A stretch of DNA of 45,382 nt, from contig NZ_JAHZST010000018.1 in assembly GCF_019457885.1 (NCBI RefSeq), positions 75,052-120,433 of the forward strand, read 5' to 3'. The translations under genes and the position numbers were made by a program. Numbering within the stretch: the first letter of the stretch is position 1; each line of letters opens with the position of its first letter. Positions 26,062-34,381 of the stretch are shown here, piece by piece. This DNA comes from Shewanella nanhaiensis. GTDB taxonomy: Bacteria > Pseudomonadota > Gammaproteobacteria > Enterobacterales > Shewanellaceae. Under the pieces are notes generated by a model. That model made no database searches, was not told the origin of the DNA, and saw only the letters and a program-made list of their open reading frames with translations.

Positions 26062-26505
26062 ATGAGTGATAAGAGAATCTGCGTAGAGCAAACTCTGACT
26101 CAACTGACAAAAGAGACAGAGTTGTGTACTCAAGCGGTGTTGTTTAAGATAGATAGTAAAGGGGATTGGTTCTATCTTGAGGAGCCATTGCCCAGTAAAT
26201 TTGCGCGCCTGTTCTCATCAATTCTTTATCAAATTGATGGCGAATATTTCCTCATTACTCCTGCTGAAAAACTCAAAGTAGAAGTCGTCGATCACCCCTT
26301 GGTTATTGTGGATTACCAGCGATGCAATGAGGTGGGGATTGATGTCGTGACCTCACTGGGCATCATGCATAAAACCTCAGGAATTCAAGATTTTGATATC
26401 AAGGATGAAGAGATCACGCTCACACTTGAAAGAGAGTGCACTGCAAAACTAGGTCGTGCATGCTACTACCGTTTTATTAATGAGTTTATCTTAGTAGATA
26501 ATTAA
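26062..26505 (+). CDS. DUF1285 family protein
   Basis: A 147-residue soluble protein of the DUF1285 family. The segment WFYLEEPLPSKFARLFSSIL, then YFLITPAEKLKVEVVDHPLV, carries the family pattern. No catalytic motif or membrane segment is visible and the function is unknown. The start at 26062 is chosen over an ATG 8 codons upstream because GGAGGT stands directly before it. It is probably co-transcribed with ydiJ. Confidence 0.8.
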   Translation: MSDKRICVEQTLTQLTKETELCTQAVLFKIDSKGDWFYLEEPLPSKFARLFSSILYQIDGEYFLITPAEKLKVEVVDHPLVIVDYQRCNEVGIDVVTSLGIMHKTSGIQDFDIKDEEITLTLERECTAKLGRACYYRFINEFILVDN

Positions 26506-26619
26506 TCTATTTTAAAACAATACATTACACTTTAAATGTGAATTTGTTTCCGCTATTGCTAGTTTCTTGCCAACTAAGTGGTAATATTAAATCAGGTGCT
26601 CGTATTGTGGAGGTGCTGC

Positions 26620-27048
26620 TTGAAACAGTCAGAAAGTTTAGGCTATCTGGTTTCTCATTTGAATGTTGATCTGCAAAATGCATTGGATCAAAAGCTTAAA
26701 CGTTACCAGTTGGATATTAAGTTGTGGCCGGTTCTTTTTGCCCTATGGCAAGAGGAGGGGATCACTCAGACTGAACTCTCCAAACGTTGTGATGTAGCCA
26801 ACTATACAATGACACGTATTTTGGATCAGCTTCAGACTCAAGGGCTTGTTACTCGTCATCAAGAAGCCGATAATCGTCGTGCTTTTAAAATATTCCTCAC
26901 AGACTCAGGCAAAGCGTTAGAGCAAGATCTTATTGTTGAAGCAGAGCGAGTCAACGAACACTTTTTAGAGAACTTATCAATGGATGAGCGTCTCGCGTTT
27001 GTAAGCCTACTTAATAAAATTAACCGCTTCCCCCCAGACCAAGCCTAA
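26620..27048 (+). CDS. MarR-family transcriptional regulator
   Basis: A 142-residue winged-helix regulator. The pattern is an N-terminal helix (dimer arm), a recognition region ITQTELSKRCDVANYTMTRI, then the wing LVTRHQEADNRRAFKIFLTDSG and C-terminal dimer helices. The DxRxxK-type wing sequence DNRRAFKI is the MarR hallmark. The start is TTG: GGAGGT (26609-26614) is 5 bases before TTG at 26620, and the upstream in-frame ATG has no such site. Ligand and targets are unknown. A repeat element follows. Confidence 0.88.
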   Translation: MKQSESLGYLVSHLNVDLQNALDQKLKRYQLDIKLWPVLFALWQEEGITQTELSKRCDVANYTMTRILDQLQTQGLVTRHQEADNRRAFKIFLTDSGKALEQDLIVEAERVNEHFLENLSMDERLAFVSLLNKINRFPPDQA

Positions 27049-27054
27049 CCGTTT

Positions 27055-27080
27055 TCAACCTCTTATATTGACTGGTATGA
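27055..27080. repeat. Diverged copy of the MITE right end
   Basis: TCAACCTCTTATATTGACTGGTATGA matches 22 of 26 bases of the right end of the inverted-repeat element at 27391-27416, in the same orientation. It lies 6 bases after the marR stop and may be a solo end or trace of an older insertion. Confidence 0.5.
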
Positions 27081-27148
27081 GGCTGGTAGTTTCTGTTTAT
27101 CCCTTTATGACTTGTACAGTTGTGGTATTAGTCTAAAGAGAGGAGAGT

Positions 27149-27414
27149 ATACCAATCAGTATAAAGATTTGATCGCTCAGCGAGAGTTTAGCGGTCCTGA
27201 GGCAAGGCAACGAGTGAAGAGCATAGTTATTCTACGGTCAAGCTCGTTAACACAGCATCAGAACTGCTAAAACTCGCCTGTAAGGAGTGTTTTTGGCTGC
27301 CTACTTCTGCGTTGAATGCATTCACAAGGGAACAACCATTATATCATCCATTCGCCTTGAATTAGTTTGCCAAAAGACACTCTGAGTAGATCAACTTCTT
27401 ATACTGATTGGTAT
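27149..27414. mobile_element. MITE-like non-autonomous element, 266 bp
   Basis: Perfect 16-base terminal inverted repeats, ATACCAATCAGTATAA (27149-27164) and its complement (27399-27414), bound an insert with no ORF. Inside the left end TCGCTCAGCGA forms a small hairpin. ATACCAATC-type ends are, from memory, widespread in Shewanella and Vibrio intergenic DNA. The target duplication is unclear because the outermost bases are themselves AT palindromes. It fills most of the marR-to-27486 gap. Confidence 0.7.
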
Positions 27415-27461
27415 TATTTAATGGAAATGCCTGTGTGAGTCATTAGGCTAAAAAGGATAGG

Positions 27462-27487
27462 GCAGGCTTGGCAGCCTGCTCTTTTTT
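27462..27487. terminator. Terminator beside the tail-anchored protein gene
   Basis: GCAGGCT (27462-27468) pairs with AGCCTGC (27473-27479) around TGGC. Six T residues follow on the plus strand, and CCTATCCTTTTT on the minus strand. It overlaps the end of the 27486-27830 gene. Confidence 0.7.
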
Positions 27488-27830
27488 AATTTAACAGTAA
27501 TAACAATAAGCTAGAGAGTGTGAAGAATATTGCCCAGTTTTGCAGTGATCTTCTGCTCTGACTCAAGTTCTCCTTACCCTGCTTTATACTGGCAACAAGA
27601 TTGTTTTTCCTGTAGATCCTGCATACCATCTGCTCAGATGCAGGATCAATAAGCAGTTGAAATTTACAAGGATTCCCATCATGGAGTTTAACTTCATGCT
27701 CACTGTGCTGTCCAAAGTTTAACTTTCTCGAGACTCGTTTCCCGTTAATGTATACCTGTTCAAGCCCACACCAATTGCTTGCTTGAAGTTCAACAATATC
27801 TTGATTGAGATCATACTTGAAAGTAACCAT
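27486..27830 (-). CDS. Hypothetical protein with C-terminal membrane tail
   Basis: I do not recognise the family. The 114-residue product has a beta-rich soluble part (1-85; GLEQVYINGKRVSRKL, CKFQLLIDPASEQMVCRIYR) with three cysteines (21, 55, 70). A basic linker (SQSRRSLQ) and one hydrophobic helix (about 99-113) ending in a run of Leu then Asn close it. No signal peptide is present, so a tail-anchored inner-membrane protein facing the cytoplasm is likely. TAGGAAAACAAT precedes the ATG. It stands alone between the MITE and ldh. Confidence 0.75.
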   Translation of the reverse strand: MVTFKYDLNQDIVELQASNWCGLEQVYINGKRVSRKLNFGQHSEHEVKLHDGNPCKFQLLIDPASEQMVCRIYRKNNLVASIKQGKENLSQSRRSLQNWAIFFTLSSLLLLLLN

Positions 27831-27962
27831 ATTGTTTTCCTAAGCGAGGTAACGAGCCTCTAAGTCAAGCAGACAAATATGACAATATCCAGTTCACAAT
27901 GATTAATTTTCTGTGCTGTTTAACTATCTCTTTGGTAGGCTTGCGAAAATAAATTTTGGCAT

Positions 27963-27996
27963 AAAAAAAAGGGATAGAATTGATATTCTACCCCTT
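27963..27996 (-). terminator. Terminator of leucine dehydrogenase gene
   Basis: AAGGG and TAGAAT on the left pair with ATTCTA and CCCTT on the right with one A/C mismatch. On the minus strand the stem is followed by eight T residues. Confidence 0.8.
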
Positions 27997-28041
27997 GGTT
28001 GCTTTATGATCATTTGGTCGTATTTTTACAAAATTAAGCGA

Positions 28042-29073
28042 CTATTTAGCGGCTTCAATGATGGCGCGAGCAAGGTCATCGGCAACCGATGCCGTGGTGC
28101 GATCTTGCTTATCTGCTTGTACAAAAATACGTGTTAGCGTGTTATAGATCTCTTCAACTTTTTGAGTTGCTAATGTCGCGTCGTAATCTTTCTCAAACGA
28201 GACATTAATGATCCCACCCGCATTAATAACGTAATCAGGAGCGTATAAGACACCAAGCTCTTTTAGTTTCTCACCGTGTCTGGCTTCTGCTAACTGGTTG
28301 TTTGCACATCCGGCAACGATAGTGGCCTTAAGCAGCGGAATCGTGGTGTCATTGATCGTTGCGCCCAGAGCACAAGGCGCATAAATATCGACATCCTGAT
28401 GGTAGATATCTTGAGGAGCCACAACGGTCGCACCAAACTCTGTAGCAACCCTATCCAAAGAGGACTGGTTGATATCGGTAACGATTAGCTCAGCGCCTTC
28501 TTGATGCAGATGACGGCACAAGTAGTAACCCACATGACCAACACCTTGAACGGAAATCTTAAGCCCTTTAAGGCTATCGATACCACGTTGATGCTTGACA
28601 GCAGCCTTGATCCCTAAGTAGGTACCTAAAGCGGTAAAAGGTGAAGGATCGCCACTTTTTCCTTCAAGTCCAGCCATATAGGGAGTTTCTTCGTGAGCGA
28701 TCATAATGTCGGCAGTCGACACACCCACATCTTCAGCTGAATAATACTTACCACCTAATCCATCAATACAGCGGCCAAAAGCGCGAAATAGGGCTTCTCT
28801 GTCTTGGGTCTTTGGATCGGCAATAATGACAGACTTTCCACCCCCCATCTCCAAGCCTGCAAGGGCATTTTTATACGTCATACCGCGTGATAAACGAAGC
28901 ACATCGTTGAGTGCCTCATCGTCAGACTCGTAGTTCCACATTCTACAGCCGCCAACAGCTGGGCCTAAATTAGTATTATGGACAGCAACGATGGCTCTTA
29001 AGCCGCTCTCCTTATCTTGACAAAAAACGACCTGTTCATGTTCGTCAAAAGAGATATGATTGAATACAGCCAC
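28042..29073 (-). CDS. ldh: Leucine (Leu/Val/Phe) dehydrogenase
   Basis: A 343-residue NAD-dependent dehydrogenase that deaminates branched-chain amino acids to 2-keto acids, feeding leucine and valine breakdown. The catalytic region has NLGPAVGGCRMW, AGLEMGGGKSVI (catalytic lysine) and YSAEDVGVST. The Rossmann part has SVQGVGHVGYYL and IVTDIN, with VINAGGIINV near the end. GTG at 29073 is preferred to the upstream GTG at 29109: GGGGAG is 9 bases before it and the family begins AVFNHISFDEHEQ. A LiuR-like palindrome lies 158 bases upstream, consistent with the branched-chain catabolism regulon. Confidence 0.92.
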   Translation of the reverse strand: MAVFNHISFDEHEQVVFCQDKESGLRAIVAVHNTNLGPAVGGCRMWNYESDDEALNDVLRLSRGMTYKNALAGLEMGGGKSVIIADPKTQDREALFRAFGRCIDGLGGKYYSAEDVGVSTADIMIAHEETPYMAGLEGKSGDPSPFTALGTYLGIKAAVKHQRGIDSLKGLKISVQGVGHVGYYLCRHLHQEGAELIVTDINQSSLDRVATEFGATVVAPQDIYHQDVDIYAPCALGATINDTTIPLLKATIVAGCANNQLAEARHGEKLKELGVLYAPDYVINAGGIINVSFEKDYDATLATQKVEEIYNTLTRIFVQADKQDRTTASVADDLARAIIEAAK

Positions 29074-29230
29074 GTAACGGTTCTCCCCTAGGGATTTAAA
29101 CACAAGCACTTAATAAAGAGTTTATTCGGTGCCTTATTAAAATTATTGCAGAACGATAGCATTTAGGGATACTCTCAACAAAGTAAAGGTTTGGATTAAT
29201 TGTGATCTGTGTGGCAATTTTGCTTTCCAC

Positions 29231-29246
29231 TTTACGTTAACGTCAA
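29231..29246. promoter_or_regulatory. LiuR-like operator upstream of ldh
   Basis: TTTACGTTAACGTCAA (minus: TTGACGTTAACGTAAA) contains the perfect palindrome ACGTTAACGT. As I recall it, this is the form of the LiuR (MerR-family) motif for branched-chain amino-acid catabolism genes in Shewanella, a regulon that includes ldh. It could also affect the divergent DUF4826 gene. Confidence 0.6.
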
Positions 29247-29333
29247 TCTGAGTGGTGTTTATCACGAGTCGGTCACGTTATTTTTGGGAAAGCGGTTACA
29301 GGTTTACATATAACAATAAGATAGGATGCAGAT

Positions 29334-29777
29334 ATGACTGAACAAGTAGACACTCAGGCGCCAGAGTTAAATGCAGAGCAACAAGAGGCTTTGAGGCAGG
29401 AGTGGATTAGAGAGCACTTTCAAAAAGCGAATCGATTTCTAGCTGAAAAGGGCGTGATACCAAGTAAAGTGATTGCTGATGATAGCCGCTATTTAGCCCC
29501 TTATGTTGCGGTTTGGAAGATGGAGTCTAAGCAACCGACTAAGCAAACTTTTTGGGTTATGTCAGGTGATCTCCCCAGTGATTATGTCGATGTTAAAGTT
29601 GCAGAAACTGCTCGTGATGCACTGCGTCACTTTTCGATGATGTGGCAGATGAAGGCGGAGAATCTGATTAAATCAGGGGCAACTCAAGATCCCACTCAAG
29701 CTAAGTTTGCTCAACTTTTGGTTTCCCGTGCAGAGAGCCTTTATCAGATCCAAGGTGATGAAAAGCTCTGGGGCTAG
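29334..29777 (+). CDS. DUF4826 family protein
   Basis: A 147-residue soluble protein. An acidic, Gln/Glu-rich N-terminus (1-25) is followed by a conserved core with FLAEKGVIPSKV, SRYLAPYVAVWKMES and TFWVMSGDLPSDYVD, then helices (DALRHFSMMWQMKAENL). The core fits the DUF4826 family as I know it; its function is unknown. AGGATGCAGAT precedes the ATG. It is divergent from ldh and ends in a strong bidirectional terminator. Confidence 0.78.
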   Translation: MTEQVDTQAPELNAEQQEALRQEWIREHFQKANRFLAEKGVIPSKVIADDSRYLAPYVAVWKMESKQPTKQTFWVMSGDLPSDYVDVKVAETARDALRHFSMMWQMKAENLIKSGATQDPTQAKFAQLLVSRAESLYQIQGDEKLWG

Positions 29778-29816
29778 TGATGTAAAATCTCTACTGTTTT
29801 AAACAAGCAGCAGATA

Positions 29817-29845
29817 AAAATGGCACCTAATATAGGTGCCATTTT
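29817..29845. terminator. Bidirectional terminator, DUF4826 / roxA
   Basis: AAAATGGCACCTA (29817-29829) pairs with TAGGTGCCATTTT (29833-29845) around ATA, a 13-base perfect stem between converging genes. Confidence 0.85.
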
Positions 29846-29874
29846 AGTTTAATACTCTTAATAGAGGCTAAGGC

Positions 29875-30999
29875 CTAAGCTAAGTAATAGTAGCCTCGAT
29901 TAAGTAACGCTAGAATGAGCTCTTTAATTTTACTTGATTGACACAGGGCGGTTGCTTGCTGGTTATCGAGAGCAAATGTGTCAGCTAACTTTGTAATATC
30001 ACTCTGCTTGAGTTGCTCGCAGTTAAACACCTCTCCATTAATAAAGAGTCTATTGCTGTCACCTTCGAGTTGTAGCACCTTTAAACCACCCACTCTGTGG
30101 ACTTCAGCACCTTCAGACAGGGCATGGTTCAAGTCGTCAAGATCGTATGGGGTATCGGGAGTTGATAAATCAAGCTCAAATCGATTTTGGCTTAGCAGTT
30201 GTCCTAACGCTGTTTGGTAAAATTCAGGCTGACTAAACAGTTCATTTATCTGGCTTAACATACCTTGTTGATGCTCGAGGGGGACTGTTGACGCCGATGT
30301 GGGTTCACTCGATGAAGTAAAGCGCTTTAAGCCAGTATTGGTATCGAGCAGGTGGTCGGCAATACTGCTAAATAGCTCCTGCTGGCTTGGGGCTCGAAAT
30401 CCAATAGAGTAACTTAATGCGGTAGTGAGCGTTTCTGCGCAATGGGGATACCCTGGTGGTATGTAAAGCATATCCCCAGCTTCGAGAACCAGATCAATAA
30501 TGGGCTCAAAATCGTCAATCAACGCGGTATTGGTATCGCCGCCCCTTGGCGTATAATCTCCTTTAGCACCAACTCGCCAGCGTCTAGTGCCTTCACCTTG
30601 GAGCAGAAAGACATCATAGTTGTCGATATGGGGACCCACTCCTCCACCTTGAGTGGCAAAGGAGACCATGAGATCATCAAAGCGCCAGTCGGGAATAAAC
30701 CTGAAAGCATCAATAAGCGGAGCCGTATCTGGGTACCAGTGGTTTACGGCTTGAACCAGTAGTTGCCAGTTCTTTTCACCAAACTGATCATAATCTTCGA
30801 TAGGGCCTTGAATGATCTCCCAGTCGCGCTCTTTTGTTAGCACGATTCGAGATGAAATCTCCTCTTCGCATGCAAGCCCTGCAAGCTCATCGGCACCAAT
30901 TGGGTCGATAAAGTTAGTAAAGGCTCCTTTAATGACAAAGGGTTTCTTTTGCCAGTATTGAGTTAAAAACTCAGGCACATTCAGATTTAGTTTATACAT
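29875..30999 (-). CDS. roxA: Ribosomal protein uL16 arginine hydroxylase (YcfD/RoxA)
   Basis: A 374-residue JmjC/cupin 2-oxoglutarate- and Fe(II)-dependent oxygenase that hydroxylates an arginine of ribosomal protein uL16. The iron triad is His124 and Asp126 (GPHIDNYDVF) and His186 (IPPGYPHCAET), matching E. coli YcfD His125, Asp127 and His187. SIGFRAPS follows the cupin core, and a helical and winged-helix-like C-terminal part completes it. Length matches the family. It lies downstream of purB but behind a terminator, so it probably has its own promoter. Confidence 0.92.
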   Translation of the reverse strand: MYKLNLNVPEFLTQYWQKKPFVIKGAFTNFIDPIGADELAGLACEEEISSRIVLTKERDWEIIQGPIEDYDQFGEKNWQLLVQAVNHWYPDTAPLIDAFRFIPDWRFDDLMVSFATQGGGVGPHIDNYDVFLLQGEGTRRWRVGAKGDYTPRGGDTNTALIDDFEPIIDLVLEAGDMLYIPPGYPHCAETLTTALSYSIGFRAPSQQELFSSIADHLLDTNTGLKRFTSSSEPTSASTVPLEHQQGMLSQINELFSQPEFYQTALGQLLSQNRFELDLSTPDTPYDLDDLNHALSEGAEVHRVGGLKVLQLEGDSNRLFINGEVFNCEQLKQSDITKLADTFALDNQQATALCQSSKIKELILALLNRGYYYLA

Positions 31000-31027
31000 A
31001 TACTTAATTCGGTTATGTGTTTATCTA

Positions 31028-31060
31028 TAAAAAAAGCGGTAAGTGTTAGCTTACCGCTTT
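31028..31060 (-). terminator. Terminator of the rluE-purB unit
   Basis: AAAGCGGTAAG (31033-31043) pairs with CTTACCGCTTT (31050-31060). The minus strand runs into a long T-tract. It separates purB from roxA. Confidence 0.85.
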
Positions 31061-31096
31061 CGTATCGATACTATTAGTGTTTAATCTAAATGCAGA

Positions 31097-32467
31097 TCAC
31101 TTCATCTCATCTACAAAAGCTTCCGCACGACCGATGTAGTTAGCCGGTGTCATCTTCTTAAGCTCAACTTTAACCTCTTGAGGTAGCGCTAAGCCGTCGA
31201 TAAACAGAGCTAGCTGCTCACCATCGATACGCTTGCCACGCGTTAACTCTTTTAGTTTTTCATATGGCTTTTCGATGCCGTAGCGGCGCATCACGGTTTG
31301 TACAGGTTCAGCCAATACTTCCCAGTTTTTGTCTAATTCTGCACGAAGTTGCTCTTCATTTACTTCAAGCTTACTGATCCCTTTTAGGGTTGATTGGTAT
31401 GCAATCAAAGCATGAGCCATACCAACACCTAAGTTACGTAGCACTGTAGAGTCAGTCAAATCACGCTGCCAGCGTGAAACAGGCAGTTTAGCCGCTAAGT
31501 GCTGCATTAGCGCGTTAGCGATGCCTAAGTTACCTTCTGAGTTTTCAAAGTCGATAGGGTTAACTTTATGAGGCATGGTTGAAGAACCAATCTCACCTGC
31601 AATGGTCTTCTGCTTGAAGTGACCCAATGCGATATAGCCCCAGATATCACGATCGAAATCGATCAAGATGGTGTTGAAACGCGCTATTGCATCAAATAGC
31701 TCAGCGATGTAATCGTGTGGCTCGATTTGAGTCGTATATGGATTCCAGTTAAGGCCTAGGCTAGTGACAAAACGCTCAGAAACTGCGTGCCAATCAACCT
31801 CAGGGTATGCTGATAGATGGGCGTTGTAGTTACCAACAGCACCATTGATTTTACCCATCACTTCAACGCTTTCGATCTGCTTAAGTTGACGCTCAAGACG
31901 AATAGCAACGTTCGCCATCTCTTTACCTAAAGTCGATGGAGAAGCTGGCTGCCCGTGAGTACGCGACATTAATGGCACAGAGCGGTGCTCTCTTGCTAGG
32001 CCTTTAATCGCATCGACAATCTGCTGACAGTATGGAACAAGTACCTGCTCACGGGCTTCAAGAAGCATTAAACCATGGGATAGGTTATTAATATCTTCTG
32101 AGGTACAGGCAAAGTGAACAAACTCATCGATGGCAACAAGCTCGGCATTATCTGCGATCTGCTCCTTGATGAAGTATTCAACTGCTTTAACATCATGGTT
32201 TGTTGTTGCTTCAATGGTTTTAATACGCAGGGCATCGGCTTCATTAAAGTTATCTTTGATGCTATCAAGTAGCGCCAAAGCGGTTTCGCTAAATGGAGGA
32301 ACTTCCTCAATCTCTGGGCAGCTAGAGAGTAGCTTTAACCAGTTAATTTCGACTTGAACACGGTACTTGGTCAGGCCGTACTCGCTGAAGATCCCTCTCA
32401 ATGAGGCGGTTTTACTACCATAACGACCGTCTACAGGAGAGATAGCAGTTAGTGCGGATAGTTCCAT
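31097..32467 (-). CDS. purB: Adenylosuccinate lyase
   Basis: A 456-residue homotetrameric enzyme of purine synthesis; it splits SAICAR to AICAR and adenylosuccinate to AMP, releasing fumarate. It shows the N-terminal SPVDGRYG, the SRTHGQPASPSTLG region with catalytic His, and the flexible signature loop GSSTMPHKVNPIDFEN. The start at 32467 is chosen over an upstream in-frame codon because AGGAG precedes it and ELSALTAISPVDGRYG is the family start. It is the last gene of the rluE-nudJ-mnmA-hflD-purB series. Confidence 0.97.
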   Translation of the reverse strand: MELSALTAISPVDGRYGSKTASLRGIFSEYGLTKYRVQVEINWLKLLSSCPEIEEVPPFSETALALLDSIKDNFNEADALRIKTIEATTNHDVKAVEYFIKEQIADNAELVAIDEFVHFACTSEDINNLSHGLMLLEAREQVLVPYCQQIVDAIKGLAREHRSVPLMSRTHGQPASPSTLGKEMANVAIRLERQLKQIESVEVMGKINGAVGNYNAHLSAYPEVDWHAVSERFVTSLGLNWNPYTTQIEPHDYIAELFDAIARFNTILIDFDRDIWGYIALGHFKQKTIAGEIGSSTMPHKVNPIDFENSEGNLGIANALMQHLAAKLPVSRWQRDLTDSTVLRNLGVGMAHALIAYQSTLKGISKLEVNEEQLRAELDKNWEVLAEPVQTVMRRYGIEKPYEKLKELTRGKRIDGEQLALFIDGLALPQEVKVELKKMTPANYIGRAEAFVDEMK

Positions 32468-32495
32468 TATGAAGCTCCTTAATGAACTTAACTTA

Positions 32496-33110
32496 TTATA
32501 GGGTAAGACTTTTATTAGCAATATCTAGGATGGACTTTCTGGCGAAGACCAGATGTCTACGCTTGCCACCTAGTTGACGCCACAAAACTGCACTGCGCAT
32601 GGCCGATAACAGTAATGCTCGAATTTTTTCTTGAACCTGACTCTGTTTCAGAAACTCAGGATTACCTGATATCTGAATTTTAGGACCAAGTGTGCTGATC
32701 ACATCACTGTAGATCCCTGCAAAGTTTGCGATCACTTGTTCATCAGTGATGCTAAAGTGATGCAGTTGGCGGTGAACCTGATTGATCCTTTCCGCTAAGA
32801 GCCCCATGGCGTTACCGCGAGATAACTTACGTTCAAGGGCTAAAATCCCAACTAAGTAGCGGGTGATCTCAACATCTTTATCTTTACTATCACCAAGTTG
32901 ATTGACGATAAGCTGATAGCCTTTATTCAATGCCGTCTTATCAGCGTATACATCTGAGGTGGAGTCAGGATTGGTAACAAGTACAGTATTCAGACTCGCA
33001 GCTAGACTGTCGTTGTCTGAATTACCGTGTCTGGCAATATGCTGAACCTGGCCAATAGCCTGTAAGATCCCTGCAAATGCCATCGTGCGTTCATCTAAAA
33101 GCTCGCTCAC
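32496..33110 (-). CDS. hflD: HflD family protein
   Basis: A 204-residue helical, membrane-peripheral protein. E. coli HflD interacts with phage lambda CII and its host role is unclear. The core SLAASLNTVLVTNPDS, ITRYLVGILALERKL, SDVISTLGPKIQISG and LLLSAMRSAVLWRQLGG matches the family. It starts at GTG (33110) after a gap of three bases from the mnmA stop, so translation is probably coupled. Its place between mnmA and purB is as in E. coli. Confidence 0.93.
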   Translation of the reverse strand: MSELLDERTMAFAGILQAIGQVQHIARHGNSDNDSLAASLNTVLVTNPDSTSDVYADKTALNKGYQLIVNQLGDSKDKDVEITRYLVGILALERKLSRGNAMGLLAERINQVHRQLHHFSITDEQVIANFAGIYSDVISTLGPKIQISGNPEFLKQSQVQEKIRALLLSAMRSAVLWRQLGGKRRHLVFARKSILDIANKSLTL

Positions 33111-33113
33111 ATC

Positions 33114-34247
33114 TTATTCTCTGATTAGTGAATCGATGATACCGCCGCCTAAGCATACTTCGGCATCATAAAAAACGGCTGATTGGCCCGGTGTCACTGC
33201 TGCAACAGGCTCATCAAAGAGTACTTTTATCCTGTCTTCGCCATCGTAATGTAAGCTGCAGGCTACGTCTCTTTGACGGTAACGAGTTTTAACTGTAATT
33301 TTTGCGCCATTATCAGGCCCAATACGGTCAACCCAATGAAGTTGGTCTGCATAAAAGCCCGTTGACATAAGGCGAGGGTGGTTCCCACCTTGGCCCACAA
33401 CTAACACATTGCGGTCCATCTCTTTATCTACCACATACCAAGGATCATCGTTACTGTTTTTCATTCCGCCGATCCCTAGGCCTTTACGTTGTCCAAGGGT
33501 GTGATACATCAAGCCTTGATGGGTTCCAATGACTTCACCTTCAGCAGTTTCAATATTACCAGGCTGTGCAGGCAGGAAAGTGCTGAGGAAGTCTGTAAAC
33601 TTACGCTCACCGATAAAGCAGATCCCTGTGCTGTCTTTCTTATCATGGGTGATAAGTCCCATCTCTTTGGCAATCTCTCTGACTTCACTTTTTTCAAGCT
33701 CACCGACAGGAAAGAGTGAGCGGGAAACTTGCTCATGGCTCAGTGTATAGAGGAAATAGCTTTGATCTTTATTTCCGTCGATACCTCGTAGCATCTGACT
33801 TTGACCGCTGGCATCGCTACGGCGGACGTAGTGCCCCATGGCGATGTAGTCAGCGTCTAAAATATCATCTGCAAACTCAAGAAATGCTTTAAATTTTATC
33901 TCTTTATTACAGATAATATCTGGGTTTGGCGTTCTGCCAGCCTTGTACTCTGCCAGAAAGTATTCGAAAACGTTGTCCCAATATTCAGAGGCAAAGTTTA
34001 CTGTGTGCAGTTTTATGCCCAGCTTATCGCATACCGCTTGCGCGTCTTTAAGGTCATCAGCCGCAGCACAATATTCATCGGTGTCATCTTCTTCCCAGTT
34101 TTTCATGAAAAGACCTTCGACTTGATAGCCCTGTTTAAGTAACAAGTAAGCCGAAACAGATGAGTCAACACCGCCGGACATGCCGACAATGACTTTTTTA
34201 TTAGCAGTGGGTTCGATTAATGCCGCAGTTGGTTCGATTATCGCCAT
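33114..34247 (-). CDS. mnmA: tRNA-specific 2-thiouridylase MnmA
   Basis: A 377-residue enzyme that adds sulfur to U34 of tRNA-Lys, -Glu and -Gln, receiving it from IscS through the Tus relay. The PP-loop motif VIVGMSGGVDSS is near residue 20. The catalytic cysteines are in DEYCAAADD and the GICFIGERKF motif; NPDIICNKEIKF and HTLGQRKGLGIGG are also diagnostic. The N-terminal extension holds a tandem heptapeptide repeat (IEPTA at 4-8 and 11-15). AGGAAC precedes the ATG. hflD follows almost without a gap. Confidence 0.97.
   Translation of the reverse strand: MAIIEPTAALIEPTANKKVIVGMSGGVDSSVSAYLLLKQGYQVEGLFMKNWEEDDTDEYCAAADDLKDAQAVCDKLGIKLHTVNFASEYWDNVFEYFLAEYKAGRTPNPDIICNKEIKFKAFLEFADDILDADYIAMGHYVRRSDASGQSQMLRGIDGNKDQSYFLYTLSHEQVSRSLFPVGELEKSEVREIAKEMGLITHDKKDSTGICFIGERKFTDFLSTFLPAQPGNIETAEGEVIGTHQGLMYHTLGQRKGLGIGGMKNSNDDPWYVVDKEMDRNVLVVGQGGNHPRLMSTGFYADQLHWVDRIGPDNGAKITVKTRYRQRDVACSLHYDGEDRIKVLFDEPVAAVTPGQSAVFYDAEVCLGGGIIDSLIRE
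34204..34245 (-). repeat. 21-base tandem duplication in the mnmA N-terminus
   Basis: Two adjacent 21-base units (34204-34224 and 34225-34245) agree at 18 of 21 bases and encode the duplicated IEPTA segment before the catalytic domain. Confidence 0.8.
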
Positions 34248-34381
34248 AGTTCCTAAAACCGTTGAATATACCTAGATAGCTTGAAAGAGAGATGAGCCGT
34301 GATATATAGCCTTGAGTTAAACCCATGTGAGGCTAGATAAGTCATCTAAAAAAGAAGCTATATTTTCGGGGGCGTATTCTA

